Positions 25,683 to 34,240 are shown, numbered from the stretch's first letter. The stretch: 64,000 nucleotides of DNA from Ignatzschineria sp. RMDPL8A (GCF_029815055.1 NZ_JAPPWA010000002.1:558001-622000), one strand, 5' to 3'. Numbers and translations are program-made. The notes: generated by a model from the sequence alone, not told the origin.

Positions 25683-26440
25683 TTTTGATAGACCCAATGT
25701 AGATAGCGCGCCGTGTGGCAATATTCAGGCAGTTCACCATAGTGAAGTTCCATCTCAATTCGTTCTGTCTCCTCGATTTTCTCTTGATTTTTCTTGGTCA
25801 TATAATCGTGAAAGACACGAACCCCACTCTGTTTAAGCGGTGAAAGCCCAAGCTCTGAAAGCGTTTTTTTCATTGTTACCGGTGAGAGCGGATTGATCGG
25901 GGTTAAGCTCCCTGGATGGCGTTTAAAGGTGCCTTCATCTTCCGTTTCATGCTCAATCACACGGAAATTCCCACGAATAAGATTGTGAAAGATGAGCCCC
26001 TGTTTATTATAAAAAAGCAGCGAGAGCACGCCCCCTTTTTTAAGATAGGGCAGGACTTTTTCTAAAATTACTTTCGGCGATTCGGTCCATTCAAGAACCG
26101 CATGGAGGAGAATTAGATCAAAGGTGTTAGGAAGATTGAGCGTATCAATCTCTTCAGCGCGAACCTTAAAAAAGGTAGCAGGATATTTTGCATTACTAAA
26201 GTTAAGCTCGGCCTTTTCAATCATGGTTGAGGGTTCGATTAGAGTAATGTCGTGGCCTTTTTCGGCAAGAGAGAGGGAGAAAATCCCGCTTCCGCCGCCA
26301 ATATCGAGCACCTTTTTCGGACGATCATTGAGATTGAGCGCATTAAAATCTCGCGCCAATACATTAAGACGCAACCGCCCCTTAAAGGAGCGGTAGATCT
26401 TTTCATGAAAATGCTGATCAAGTGTATCAAAATGCAGCAT
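25679..26440 (-). CDS. cmoM: tRNA 5-carboxymethoxyuridine methyltransferase
   Basis: CmoM (formerly SmtA) methylates 5-carboxymethoxyuridine at the tRNA wobble position to mcmo5U. The 253-residue class I methyltransferase has the SAM-binding VLDIGGGSGIFSLSLAEKGH, followed by phrases diagnostic for CmoM: FDLILLHAVLEW, GGVLSLLFYNKQGL, GVRVFHDY and ARYLHW near the C-terminus. The start overlaps the uraA stop by one base (TAATG), and the stop overlaps mutY (ATGA), so it is translationally coupled on both sides. Confidence 0.93.
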   Translation of the reverse strand: MLHFDTLDQHFHEKIYRSFKGRLRLNVLARDFNALNLNDRPKKVLDIGGGSGIFSLSLAEKGHDITLIEPSTMIEKAELNFSNAKYPATFFKVRAEEIDTLNLPNTFDLILLHAVLEWTESPKVILEKVLPYLKKGGVLSLLFYNKQGLIFHNLIRGNFRVIEHETEDEGTFKRHPGSLTPINPLSPVTMKKTLSELGLSPLKQSGVRVFHDYMTKKNQEKIEETERIEMELHYGELPEYCHTARYLHWVYQK

Positions 26441-27723
26441 TATGATTGGCTTTCCTTGTCACTTCCGGTCAGCGTTTCAGGAGCTGGGTGCGGTAAAATG
26501 AGATTTAACACAATCGCTAAAACTGCCGCTAATCCAACGCCTGAGAAGGGGAAATTGCCGATATTAACGGTATATCCACCAACGCCCGCAATTAGTGTTG
26601 CACTGATAATCACAAGGTTTCTTGGGATCATAATATCCACTTTCGCATCGATCAGCGTTTTAAGTCCGATGCTCGCAATGGTACCGAAGAGTAAAATCAT
26701 GATACCGCCCATCACAGGAAGGGGAATCGAGTTTAAAAAGGCGTTAAATTTACCGAAAAATGCCATCGCGATCGCAAAAATGGCGGCATAAGTCATAATT
26801 TTGGGGTTATCATTTTTTGTGATCATCACAGCGCCGGTTACCTCGCCGTAAGTGGTTACCGGAGGACCGCCGATTAAGCCCGCGACACAGACGCCAAGGC
26901 CGTCGCCCGCGAGCGTTTTATCAAGACCGGGATCTTTGGTGTAATCTTTTCCAGTCACTTTTCCGATCGCCATAATCCCGCCGATATGCTCAATGGCCGG
27001 TGCAATCGCCACAGGAAGCATAAAGAGCGCGGCCATCCAGTTCACTTCAGGTTTATGAAATTCAGGGGTTGCAAACCACGCCGCAGAAGAGAGATTGCTG
27101 AAATTTAAGATTTCTTGACCATTATTGAGCGCTGCTGAAACGCCAGTCATATCAAAGATTAGGGCAATAATATAGCCGGCTAAAATCCCGCCTAAAATAG
27201 GAATTAGACGGAAGAGCCCTTTACCGAAGATGGTGATTAAAACGGTCACCGCAAAGGTTGAAACAGAGAGTAAAATCGAAAGCGTGTCGCCAACGATGTG
27301 CTCGCCGCCGCTAATTCCCATCGCCATTTGCGTTGCTGTTGCTGCAACTGAGAGCCCGATCACCATGATCACAGGGCCGATTACAACGGGAGGAATGAGG
27401 TGATTCACCATCGAAATGCCGCGCCAGCGAATGATCACCGCAAAGACAAAATACATAAACCCAGCGGCAAAAAGGCCGAACATGGTTGCGCCCATGCCCC
27501 AGGTTTGTAATGAGAAGATGATCGGTGCGATAAACGCAAACGACGAGCCTAAAAAAATCGGTACTTTTCTTTTCGTAACGAGTTGGAAAAGAAGGGTACC
27601 GATCCCTGCGCCGAGAAGCGCCATAGATGGATTTAAGCCAGTTAATAGCGGAACGAGAACCATCGCGCCAAAGGCGACAAAGAGGATCTGCATTCCGGAA
27701 ATGGCATCATTGATTAAACGCAT
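26440..27723 (-). CDS. uraA: Uracil/xanthine permease (NCS2 family)
   Basis: A 427-residue inner-membrane nucleobase-proton symporter of the UraA type. Helix-dense throughout; landmarks are FLGSSFAFIAPI near residue 60, the central EHIGGIMAIG with the uracil-binding glutamate, and GGPPVTTYGEVTGA before the last helices. Its length matches E. coli UraA (429). The ATG follows GGAG, and an extended -10 promoter lies about 40 bases upstream. It is the first gene of a five-gene coupled run. No upp gene is adjacent, unlike in E. coli, where upp and uraA form an operon. Confidence 0.93.
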   Translation of the reverse strand: MRLINDAISGMQILFVAFGAMVLVPLLTGLNPSMALLGAGIGTLLFQLVTKRKVPIFLGSSFAFIAPIIFSLQTWGMGATMFGLFAAGFMYFVFAVIIRWRGISMVNHLIPPVVIGPVIMVIGLSVAATATQMAMGISGGEHIVGDTLSILLSVSTFAVTVLITIFGKGLFRLIPILGGILAGYIIALIFDMTGVSAALNNGQEILNFSNLSSAAWFATPEFHKPEVNWMAALFMLPVAIAPAIEHIGGIMAIGKVTGKDYTKDPGLDKTLAGDGLGVCVAGLIGGPPVTTYGEVTGAVMITKNDNPKIMTYAAIFAIAMAFFGKFNAFLNSIPLPVMGGIMILLFGTIASIGLKTLIDAKVDIMIPRNLVIISATLIAGVGGYTVNIGNFPFSGVGLAAVLAIVLNLILPHPAPETLTGSDKESQS

Positions 27724-27762
27724 GAAGTGACTCCGTGAATGGGATAAAAAACAAAGGTCTCA

Positions 27763-27771
27763 ATTATATCA
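27763..27771 (-). promoter_or_regulatory. Extended -10 promoter for uraA
   Basis: On the minus strand TGA precedes a perfect TATAAT, an extended -10 element, about 40 bases before the uraA ATG. No good -35 is evident. Confidence 0.6.
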
Positions 27772-28038
27772 TTTTTCCTTTTTTTAGCGCGTGAGTTTAT
27801 TTGAGGGTTTAGAAACGGATTTTTGAATTGGCTAATAATTGATCAACCTGAAATAAAAATAGATTAAAAAGTCCATTTTTTATGATGTTTGACGTAAATC
27901 CTTTATAACTTACTGATATGATTGTGCTGATTTGTAGTTAATCGATCGATTTTCGAGCGATGTATCATTGCTGTTATTGTTAAAAAGGATCGCTGGAATC
28001 TCAGGTATCTCAGATAGAGATAACGAGTATTAATTATT

Positions 28039-28067
28039 TTGATAATTTAAAAATTAGGTAGTATGAT
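28039..28067 (+). promoter_or_regulatory. Sigma-70 promoter for purU
   Basis: TTGATA (28039-28044) and TATGAT (28062-28067) are exactly 17 bases apart. Transcription would begin near 28074, giving a leader of about 67 bases. The left arm of an 11-base inverted repeat (28051-28061) fills most of the spacer. Confidence 0.7.
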
Positions 28068-28119
28068 CGATAACGTATTGAGGAAAACGCGGGCAAACCC
28101 CGTGTGATCTGCCTAATTT
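28051..28119 (+). promoter_or_regulatory. Inverted repeat and leader hairpin upstream of purU
   Basis: AAATTAGGTAG (28051-28061) is complementary, with one G-T pair, to CTGCCTAATTT (28109-28119). Nested inside is a seven-base-pair hairpin, ACGCGGG (28087-28093) with CCCGTGT (28099-28105), loop CAAAC. The inner hairpin would be in the transcript from the promoter at 28039-28067. The left outer arm lies in the promoter spacer, so with that start site the outer repeat could act only as a DNA operator, whereas a transcript starting further upstream could fold the whole element. It matches no riboswitch consensus that I know. Confidence 0.5.
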
Positions 28120-28140
28120 AATCAGATAAATGGAGAAAAA

Positions 28141-28989
28141 ATGAAAACGTATCGTTTGGTGATGTCTTGTCCTGATGGAGTGGGTATTGTTGCGGGTGTG
28201 AGTGGCTTTCTCGCCGAACATGGGGGCTGGATTATGGAAGCAAATCACCATTCGGATTTTGAGAGCGGGTATTTCTTCATGCGCCACGTGATTAAGGCGG
28301 AGAGCCTTCCCTTTGGGATTGAGGAATTTAAGGTGCGTTTTGCACCGGTTGCGGAGAGATTCTCCATTAAATGGCAGGTATTTGATACTTCAAAGAAAAA
28401 ACGCGTGATGCTGATGGCGAGTAAAGAAGCGCATTGTCTTATTGATCTCCTTTATCGCTGGCACAGTGGTGAGCTCGATTGTGACATTGTTGGAGTGATC
28501 TCAAATCATGACGATCTTCGTAGTATGGTGGAGTGGTATAACGTGCCGTTTCATCACGTTCCGGTTGATCCAAATGACAAGACCGAGAGCTTTACTAAGG
28601 TCAATCAGCTCATTGAGGAGGCTGATTCCGATACGATTGTGCTCGCGCGCTATATGCAGATTATTCCGCCGGAGCTTTGCCAAAAATATAAACATAAAAT
28701 CATCAACATTCACCACAGTTTCCTACCCTCGTTTGTGGGCGCAAAACCCTATCATCAGGCAGCAAAACGTGGGGTAAAATTGATTGGAGCGACATGCCAC
28801 TACGTTACCGAAGATCTCGATGCAGGCCCTATTATTGAGCAAGACGTCGCTCGCATTACTCACGCCGATACCGTGACCGATATGGTGCGTTTAGGGCGCG
28901 ATATTGAGAAGGTGGTACTTGCGCGCGGTTTACGTTATCACCTTGAAGATCGAGTGCTGGTTCATGGTAATCACACCGTCGTATTTTAA
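28141..28989 (+). CDS. purU: Formyltetrahydrofolate deformylase
   Basis: PurU hydrolyses 10-formyltetrahydrofolate to tetrahydrofolate and formate, balancing one-carbon pools and feeding PurT. The 282-residue protein has an N-terminal ACT domain (about 1-80, CPDGVGIVAGVSGFLAEHGG) that in E. coli senses methionine and glycine, and a C-terminal formyltransferase-fold domain with NIHHSFLPSFVGAKPYHQA and the catalytic aspartate in EDLDAGPIIEQ. GGAG at 28132-28135 precedes the ATG. It is a single-gene unit with its own promoter, a structured leader and a terminator. Confidence 0.96.
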   Translation: MKTYRLVMSCPDGVGIVAGVSGFLAEHGGWIMEANHHSDFESGYFFMRHVIKAESLPFGIEEFKVRFAPVAERFSIKWQVFDTSKKKRVMLMASKEAHCLIDLLYRWHSGELDCDIVGVISNHDDLRSMVEWYNVPFHHVPVDPNDKTESFTKVNQLIEEADSDTIVLARYMQIIPPELCQKYKHKIINIHHSFLPSFVGAKPYHQAAKRGVKLIGATCHYVTEDLDAGPIIEQDVARITHADTVTDMVRLGRDIEKVVLARGLRYHLEDRVLVHGNHTVVF

Positions 28990-29036
28990 GGACTAGAATA
29001 ATAAAATCCTATTAAAAACCGTATTAAAGCATCCAT

Positions 29037-29079
29037 AAAAATGCCCACCGATATTTCTCTGTATCCGTGGGCATTTTTG
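29037..29079. terminator. Terminator between purU and the pabC-like gene
   Basis: AAAATGCCCAC and GTGGGCATTTTT form a strong stem around an interior part with GAT/ATC pairing, with T-runs on both strands. It lies between convergent genes. Confidence 0.85.
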
Positions 29080-29122
29080 CGTTTGTTTGTTTTGATTTAA
29101 AGCTGTAAACGAGAGGCTCTAG

Positions 29123-29734
29123 TTATTCTTCAGGAAGAATAATCGTCTCTTTGTTAATCGGCAGAACAAGATCGCCAAATTCGATCATTGCGTTAAAAAT
29201 CGCGATATGAGAGTAATCAAAGAGATCTTTGAGCGCGACTTTTTTAATCACCACTTTTTGCAGATGGAGCAGTTCTTCACGCTGAGTTCCCGCAAGAAGA
29301 GGGAATTGGGGCGTGTGCCACACATCATCCTTTAAAAATGCGACGTTTGCGATGGAGGTGTCGGTAAAGAGGCCATTACGCACCATGAGGATATCGTCCG
29401 CAGTGCCTTTTTGTTCCGTTAACGCATCAATCTTCGCGCGATCGGCAAATTTATAGTAATAAAAGAGCTCGTCCGCTTCTATTACTTTAAGCGTTTCGAT
29501 CGGTTTTGGCTCATAAGGGAAGTATTCAATTTTATCGATAAACTTACCATAGGTGATGCGGCAGCGATAACAGTTCTCGTTATCCGGTGGCACGATGCGA
29601 GATTCAAGGTCGATCGATGGCATAATTTCATTTTGAAAAAAGGCATCACGCGTCGCCTCGAAACGTGCTTGATGGTAGGCAATTCGATAAATTTGGCCTT
29701 TATCTATTTTAATGGTTTCAATAAATTGGAACAT
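29123..29734 (-). CDS. Class IV aminotransferase, PabC-like (aminodeoxychorismate lyase)
   Basis: A 203-residue PLP enzyme of fold type IV, shorter than E. coli PabC (269 aa). The lysine expected to bind PLP lies in YYYKFADRAKIDAL, and TADDILMVRNGLFTDTSIANVAF is the family core containing the phosphate-binding region. It overlaps the upstream pabB-like gene by 17 bases, and such short class IV proteins paired with a short PabB occur in Haemophilus and Bacteroides relatives. The most likely reaction is release of pyruvate from 4-amino-4-deoxychorismate to give p-aminobenzoate for folate. Because it is divergent, the exact reaction is inferred mainly from the neighbour. Confidence 0.8.
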   Translation of the reverse strand: MFQFIETIKIDKGQIYRIAYHQARFEATRDAFFQNEIMPSIDLESRIVPPDNENCYRCRITYGKFIDKIEYFPYEPKPIETLKVIEADELFYYYKFADRAKIDALTEQKGTADDILMVRNGLFTDTSIANVAFLKDDVWHTPQFPLLAGTQREELLHLQKVVIKKVALKDLFDYSHIAIFNAMIEFGDLVLPINKETIILPEE

Positions 29735-30743
29735 AAATCTTCTGTTTCATCTCTTCGTATTCGGTGAATGGTTGGCTGTCAGCGGTTATGCCGCCGCCAC
29801 TCTTAAAGTATAGTTTATCTTTGATCTTTTCGAGAAAACGAATGAGCACAAAACTCTCAATATTTTCTCCATCAAAGAGGCCGGCAATGCCGGAGTAAAA
29901 TCCGCGATCGTAACGCTCAATTGCGTTGATGATCTCTGTTGCGCGTGCTCGCGGGGCGCCGGTGATTGAGCCTGCGGGCAGTAATGCAGAAAGGAGCGTG
30001 CCAATCTCGGCGTGGAAATTTTTAGGAAGTTTCCCAGAAATTTCTGAGCTCGATTGTAAAATCGGTCCATTATGGGTCTCCACTCGATCGATAAATCGGT
30101 AGCGCGCTACATCAATATCGCTCGAGACTAGGGCAAGATCTTTTTCGGTTTCCGCGACGATTGTTTCATGCTCTTTTTGCTCTTTCGGGTTATCAAGGAG
30201 CTGTTTTTCCGCATTTTCAAGCGTTGCATCAATCGTTCCTTTCATCGGAAAGCTAGAGATTGAACCGGTTTTTCCATCAATTTTGACGAAGGTTTCCGGC
30301 GAAAAACAAACACACTCGAAATCATTATCCGGATCGTTCACCCAAAGCCGATATTTTGCCTGCGTTCGCTCATAGATCGTTTTTAGGGATAAATTACACG
30401 CCACCTCCGTTTGAAAGGTTAAATTCGCCAGATGAATCTCGCCCGATTTGAGTGCATGCATCAGCGGATTAAATTGTGCTTCATATTGCTCAAAAGAGAG
30501 CGGATATCGCGTCCAATGAAGCGGGGCTTCAGCGGGATTTTGCTTCTCTTGATTGGGTGAGTTTACATTACTTAACCCGTTAATAGTATAGCGGATTTTT
30601 TCAGGATCGGCATCTTTGAGCGGAATCACATAATTACTCGATTTGTCGTAGGCAATAATAAAGAGAAATGGGGTGCGAGTGGCACCGAGCTCGTTCATGG
30701 TTTGAATGGTATCGTGTTCAGAAACTCGTTTCATCGGAGGCAT
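29718..30743 (-). CDS. pabB: Aminodeoxychorismate synthase component I (PabB-like)
   Basis: A 341-residue chorismate-utilising enzyme, shorter than full-length PabB (about 450) because the N-terminal subdomain is reduced. The catalytic C-terminal half carries the family signatures: FSPETFVKI, FPMKGTID, LVSSDIDVARY, PAGSITGAPRARATEIINAIE and the final RGFYSGIAGLF followed by SGGGITADS. The upstream starts are uncertain: ATG at 30743, 30734 or 30698 (the last giving MNELGATRTPFLF) all lack a strong ribosome-binding site. It overlaps the pabC-like gene. The glutamine amidotransferase subunit PabA is not in the window. Anthranilate synthase is less likely given the pabC partner. Confidence 0.85.
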   Translation of the reverse strand: MPPMKRVSEHDTIQTMNELGATRTPFLFIIAYDKSSNYVIPLKDADPEKIRYTINGLSNVNSPNQEKQNPAEAPLHWTRYPLSFEQYEAQFNPLMHALKSGEIHLANLTFQTEVACNLSLKTIYERTQAKYRLWVNDPDNDFECVCFSPETFVKIDGKTGSISSFPMKGTIDATLENAEKQLLDNPKEQKEHETIVAETEKDLALVSSDIDVARYRFIDRVETHNGPILQSSSEISGKLPKNFHAEIGTLLSALLPAGSITGAPRARATEIINAIERYDRGFYSGIAGLFDGENIESFVLIRFLEKIKDKLYFKSGGGITADSQPFTEYEEMKQKIYVPIY

Positions 30744-30791
30744 TTGGGTGGTTAAAAAATGTAAAAATTGATCTAAAATTAGGGCCGAAAA

Positions 30792-31727
30792 TTATGACTT
30801 TGCAAGAGGACGAGCGCGCTCAAAATAACTGATGGTTAACAAGGACGCCACCATAATAATCGCGCCGATCCAAAATTGAAGCGATACACCCCAATCAAAA
30901 ATTAGGTAACCGAGCAACACATTAAGCGGCAGTTTTAGATAATCAAAGGGCTGGATAAAGATCGCATCAGCCGCGGCGTAAGCTTTAGCAATGGCATATT
31001 GGGCAATTGCGGTGAAAAATCCGAGCGCAATTAAGCTAAACAGTAGGGATGTTCCTGGGATCTCAATATGAAGCTCGGTGGTGCTAAAATTCATCGTCAT
31101 CGCCACAATGAGATTGATCGGAATCATCAAAAGATACATATAGGTCACCATCGTCAGCGGATGATCTTTATCGGACAGATATTTAATCATCAGTGAATGG
31201 AGCGCCCAGAAAAATGCGGCAAGCAGCGGGAAAATGGCCGCGATATTAAAGTTATTGGTATTGGGATTTAAGATGATGATTGCGCCGATAAAACCGGTAA
31301 TGGTGGCTAGGGCGCGTACTGGGGTAAATCGCTCTTTTAAGAGTAGAAAAGCCCCTAAACTTGCAAAAAGAGGCGAGGTCATCAAAAGGGCGACTCCTTC
31401 ACCAATGGGAAATTGGAGTGTAAGCGCCTTAATCCAAAATTGTATGCCCACCACGGCGGCGATAATGCGCCAAAAATGCGTCATAAAGTGGCGCGTTGTG
31501 AGAACTTTTTTCAGTCCAAACTGAGCGATGTAGGGCAAAATTAAGATGAGCGCAAAGAGATATTGATAAAAAGCGATCCAGCCGGAGCTAAAATCGGGGT
31601 ATGTCGTACTGAGCGCTGGCGTCATCACATTGATGGCCGCAAAAGCCATCCCGGCAATGACCATCCACATCGCGCCTGATAAGGGGTGAAGGGAGGTCAC
31701 ATTTTTTAACGTAGAGGAACGATTCAC
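30792..31727 (-). CDS. DMT superfamily transporter (EamA domains)
   Basis: A 311-residue membrane protein with ten predicted helices in two EamA repeats; the conserved boundary features are VALLMTSPLFASLGAFLLLKERF in the first half and FIQPFDYLKLPLNVLLGYLIFDW in the second. Family members export amino acids, nucleotides or other metabolites; the substrate cannot be told. Translation starts at GTG (31727) with TTGAGG upstream. A 12-base perfect palindrome lies about 40 bases before the start and may be an operator. Confidence 0.85.
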   Translation of the reverse strand: MNRSSTLKNVTSLHPLSGAMWMVIAGMAFAAINVMTPALSTTYPDFSSGWIAFYQYLFALILILPYIAQFGLKKVLTTRHFMTHFWRIIAAVVGIQFWIKALTLQFPIGEGVALLMTSPLFASLGAFLLLKERFTPVRALATITGFIGAIIILNPNTNNFNIAAIFPLLAAFFWALHSLMIKYLSDKDHPLTMVTYMYLLMIPINLIVAMTMNFSTTELHIEIPGTSLLFSLIALGFFTAIAQYAIAKAYAAADAIFIQPFDYLKLPLNVLLGYLIFDWGVSLQFWIGAIIMVASLLTISYFERARPLAKS

Positions 31728-31767
31728 AAAACCTCAACTCAATCTAAACGGGGTTGAATGCATGGCA

Positions 31768-31779
31768 TGCAACGTTGCA
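31768..31779. repeat. Perfect 12-base palindrome upstream of the DMT gene
   Basis: TGCAACGTTGCA is perfectly self-complementary and preceded by GCATGGCATGC, itself an interrupted palindrome. It lies between the era terminator and the DMT start on the minus strand, a fitting place for a dimeric repressor site. No regulator gene is adjacent. Confidence 0.4.
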
Positions 31780-31782
31780 ACG

Positions 31783-31808
31783 AAAAAGAGGATTGCAAGC
31801 AACCCTCT
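31783..31808 (-). terminator. Terminator of the lepA-lepB-rnc-era operon
   Basis: On the minus strand GAGGGTTGC pairs with GCAATCCTC (one G-T) across a two-base loop, followed by TTTTTC. It starts about a dozen bases after the era stop. Confidence 0.75.
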
Positions 31809-31819
31809 CGGTATCCATC

Positions 31820-32710
31820 TTATTGAAGCTCTTTATAGCCGAGCGAATGAAGCGCATCAGCATCATTTGACCAGCCTTCACGCACTTTAACATGTGCTTT
31901 TAAGAAGACTTTTGCATCAAAGAGTTTTTCCAATGCTTCACGGGCTTGAGTGCTCGCATCGCGAAGGGCGCGACCTTGTTTGCCGATCACAATTCCTTTT
32001 TGGCTCTCTTTTTCTACCCAAATCACGGCGTGAATGCGGTAGAGATTGCCCTCAATTTTAAAGGATTCCACTTCAACAGTGATCGCATAGGGAAGCTCTT
32101 GATTGAGGCGACGGGTCAGTTTTTCGCGCAGCACTTCAGAGGCTAAAAATGAGCTTGTGACCGTGGTGATCTCATCTTCGCCATACATAAATTCTTGTTC
32201 AGGCAGATATTTTTCAAGGGTTGAGACCACAAGATCACACGAGCGATCTTGATTCGCTGAAATGGGGACGATCTCCGCAAAGTCGTGTTTGGCCATCATC
32301 TCTTGAAGAAACGGCAATAACGCCTCTTTATTTTCGATATTATCCACCTTGTTAATAAGGAGAATAATAGGAATTTCAAGATCTTTGAGCTTTTGCAGAA
32401 CTTTATTGTCATCGTCATTAAAGCGCATCGCTTCCACCATGAAAATCACCGCGTTTGCCATCGTTAGCGAGCTCATCGCGGTACGGTTTAATTGGCGGTT
32501 AAGGGCGGATTGCAAATTGGTGTGAATGCCCGGGGTATCTAAAAAGACGATCTGCGTTGAGTCATCGGTATAGATGCCGGTAATGGCGTGGCGCGTTGTT
32601 TGCGGCTTATTGGAGGTGATACTAATTTTCTGTTTGATGATGTGATTCATCAAGGTCGATTTCCCAACATTAGGGCGACCGACGATGGAGACGAAACCTG
32701 ATTTTTTCAT
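31820..32710 (-). CDS. era: GTPase Era
   Basis: Era is an essential GTPase that binds the 3' end of 16S rRNA during 30S maturation. The 296-residue protein has G1 GRPNVGKST at 11-19, the SNKPQTTRHAITGIY switch I region, DTPG, NKVD, and a C-terminal KH domain (about 205-290, including VIGKQGRALRD). It overlaps rnc by four bases (ATGA), the standard rnc-era coupling. recO, which follows era in many gammaproteobacteria, is not here but at 57092-57811. Confidence 0.97.
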   Translation of the reverse strand: MKKSGFVSIVGRPNVGKSTLMNHIIKQKISITSNKPQTTRHAITGIYTDDSTQIVFLDTPGIHTNLQSALNRQLNRTAMSSLTMANAVIFMVEAMRFNDDDNKVLQKLKDLEIPIILLINKVDNIENKEALLPFLQEMMAKHDFAEIVPISANQDRSCDLVVSTLEKYLPEQEFMYGEDEITTVTSSFLASEVLREKLTRRLNQELPYAITVEVESFKIEGNLYRIHAVIWVEKESQKGIVIGKQGRALRDASTQAREALEKLFDAKVFLKAHVKVREGWSNDADALHSLGYKELQ

Positions 32711-33378
32711 GATAATTTATCCAACATTAAGCGTGCGGCTTTCTGTTCCGCGCGTTTTTTACTTGTTCCTTCAGCGGTGGAGATGTGACCTTCAAAGCGG
32801 CAAGCGACTTTAAATAACTGCTCGTGATCTTTGCCTGAAATCTCGATAATTTCATAGACAGGAATCTCTTTGTTGAGCGCTTGTAATTTCTCTTGCAGGC
32901 GGCTTTTCGGATCTTTAAAGTGTTCGTTAAGATCTTTGATGCCTTGGTTTTTGATGCGAGCGAAATAGGGCTCGTAGAGCTCCAAAATAACGCGGCGAAC
33001 GGTGCCAAAGCAGGAGTCTAAAAAGATGGCTCCCAAGATCGCTTCTAAGGTGTCGGCAAGGGTGCTCGGGCGCATTGCACCGTCATTTTTCTTCTCGCCG
33101 TGGCTTAGAATAATATAGTGATTAAGCCCTAATTGTAGTGCAATTTCCGCCAATGTTTCCTCTTTTACAAGGTGGGAGCGGAGGTTAGAAAGTTCGCCTT
33201 CTTTTGCGTCGGGGAGGCGTCTAAATAACGCTTCAGCCACGATAAAGTTAAGACAACCATCACCTAAAAACTCAAGGCGCTCGTTGTTCGTTTCTGAATA
33301 GGACCGGTGAATGAGCGCTTGTTTTAAAAGTTTTATATTTTGAAAGGTGTAATTTAACTTTGTAAGTAATAAATCCAT
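32707..33378 (-). CDS. rnc: Ribonuclease III
   Basis: RNase III cleaves double-stranded RNA, including rRNA precursors and structured mRNA leaders. The 223-residue protein has the catalytic signature NERLEFLGDGCLNF (Glu and Asp ligands; Gly replaces the common Ser after GD), the second acidic cluster in ADTLEAILGAIFLDS, and a C-terminal double-stranded RNA-binding domain (about 153-222). It lies between lepB (three bases upstream) and era (four-base overlap). Confidence 0.97.
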   Translation of the reverse strand: MDLLLTKLNYTFQNIKLLKQALIHRSYSETNNERLEFLGDGCLNFIVAEALFRRLPDAKEGELSNLRSHLVKEETLAEIALQLGLNHYIILSHGEKKNDGAMRPSTLADTLEAILGAIFLDSCFGTVRRVILELYEPYFARIKNQGIKDLNEHFKDPKSRLQEKLQALNKEIPVYEIIEISGKDHEQLFKVACRFEGHISTAEGTSKKRAEQKAARLMLDKLS

Positions 33379-33381
33379 AAC

Positions 33382-34179
33382 TTATTTAATCGTTGTAAAG
33401 ATTCGATCGCAATCTTTAAATTTAAAGAGACATTTATAGTTCATCCAGATGAAGTTCGCTTTTGCGAGCATTTGATCATCATCGACAAAGCCCCAGAAAC
33501 GGCTATCCGCGCTGTTATCGCGATTGTCGCCCATGGCTAAATATTTGCCTTCTGGAATGATAATGGGAAATTGAGCCGCTACAAAAAAGTCTGCATCGGT
33601 GAGATAACGTGAATTTTGGATCGTATAATCGATCGTACCTTCTTTCGATGGCATGGTTTCACGGATAAAAAGGTCCTCCTCCGGGTCGCGGGCAGGGCCA
33701 AGTTTTTCATACTCTAACGGGATACCATTAATGGTAAGGCGCTTATTGCGGTAATCGATCTTATCGCCCGGTACGCCGACGATGCGCTTAACGTAGTTGA
33801 TGCGCTCATCTTTTGGGTATTTAAAGATCGCCACATCACCACGCTCAATCCCTTCACCGCGCTCGCTAAAGATGCGTTTGTTGGTGATGGGATAACGTAG
33901 GCCAAAGGACCATTTGTTCGCCACAATCATATCGCCCTCATAGAGGGTCGGTTGCATCGATCCGCTCGGAATAATGTAGGGTTCGGCGATAAATGAGCGG
34001 AGCACACTCACAAATAAGACCACAGGAAAGAGGAATTTCGACCAATCCACCAGCGCCGGAAGTTTATCTTGATCGGTACGATTTTTCTGCCAAAAAAAGC
34101 GATCGAGTAGCAGAATAATTCCGGTAATCGGCGTTGCGATAATGATCGCAATTGAAATAAAGTAGGTCAGATTGGCCAT
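33382..34179 (-). CDS. lepB: Signal peptidase I
   Basis: LepB removes Sec and Tat signal peptides at the periplasmic face of the inner membrane. The 265-residue protein has two N-terminal transmembrane helices (about 5-26 and 49-63), the nucleophile Ser74 in IIPSGSMQPTL, the general base Lys131 in YVKRIVGVPGD, and the box GDNRDNSADSRFWG. The order lepA-lepB-rnc-era is conserved in gammaproteobacteria. 61 bases separate it from lepA. Confidence 0.97.
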   Translation of the reverse strand: MANLTYFISIAIIIATPITGIILLLDRFFWQKNRTDQDKLPALVDWSKFLFPVVLFVSVLRSFIAEPYIIPSGSMQPTLYEGDMIVANKWSFGLRYPITNKRIFSERGEGIERGDVAIFKYPKDERINYVKRIVGVPGDKIDYRNKRLTINGIPLEYEKLGPARDPEEDLFIRETMPSKEGTIDYTIQNSRYLTDADFFVAAQFPIIIPEGKYLAMGDNRDNSADSRFWGFVDDDQMLAKANFIWMNYKCLFKFKDCDRIFTTIK

Positions 34180-34240
34180 AATGAATGTATTTTCCTCTTA
34201 AATCCTCTGGATTATTTACGTCGTGTCCAATAAGGGCGGA

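Larger units (their letters stand above)
27724..28140. other. Divergent regulatory region between uraA and purU
   Basis: About 417 bases without a gene. The left part holds the uraA promoter (minus), the right part the purU promoter, an inverted repeat and a leader hairpin, all annotated separately. Between about 27790 and 28030 the DNA is AT-rich with no open frame, terminator or hairpin that I can defend. Confidence 0.6.

Noticed and set aside
28048-28130. Known riboswitch (ZTP, glycine or THF) before purU
   Set aside because: The conserved nucleotides of those classes are absent; only generic stems are visible.
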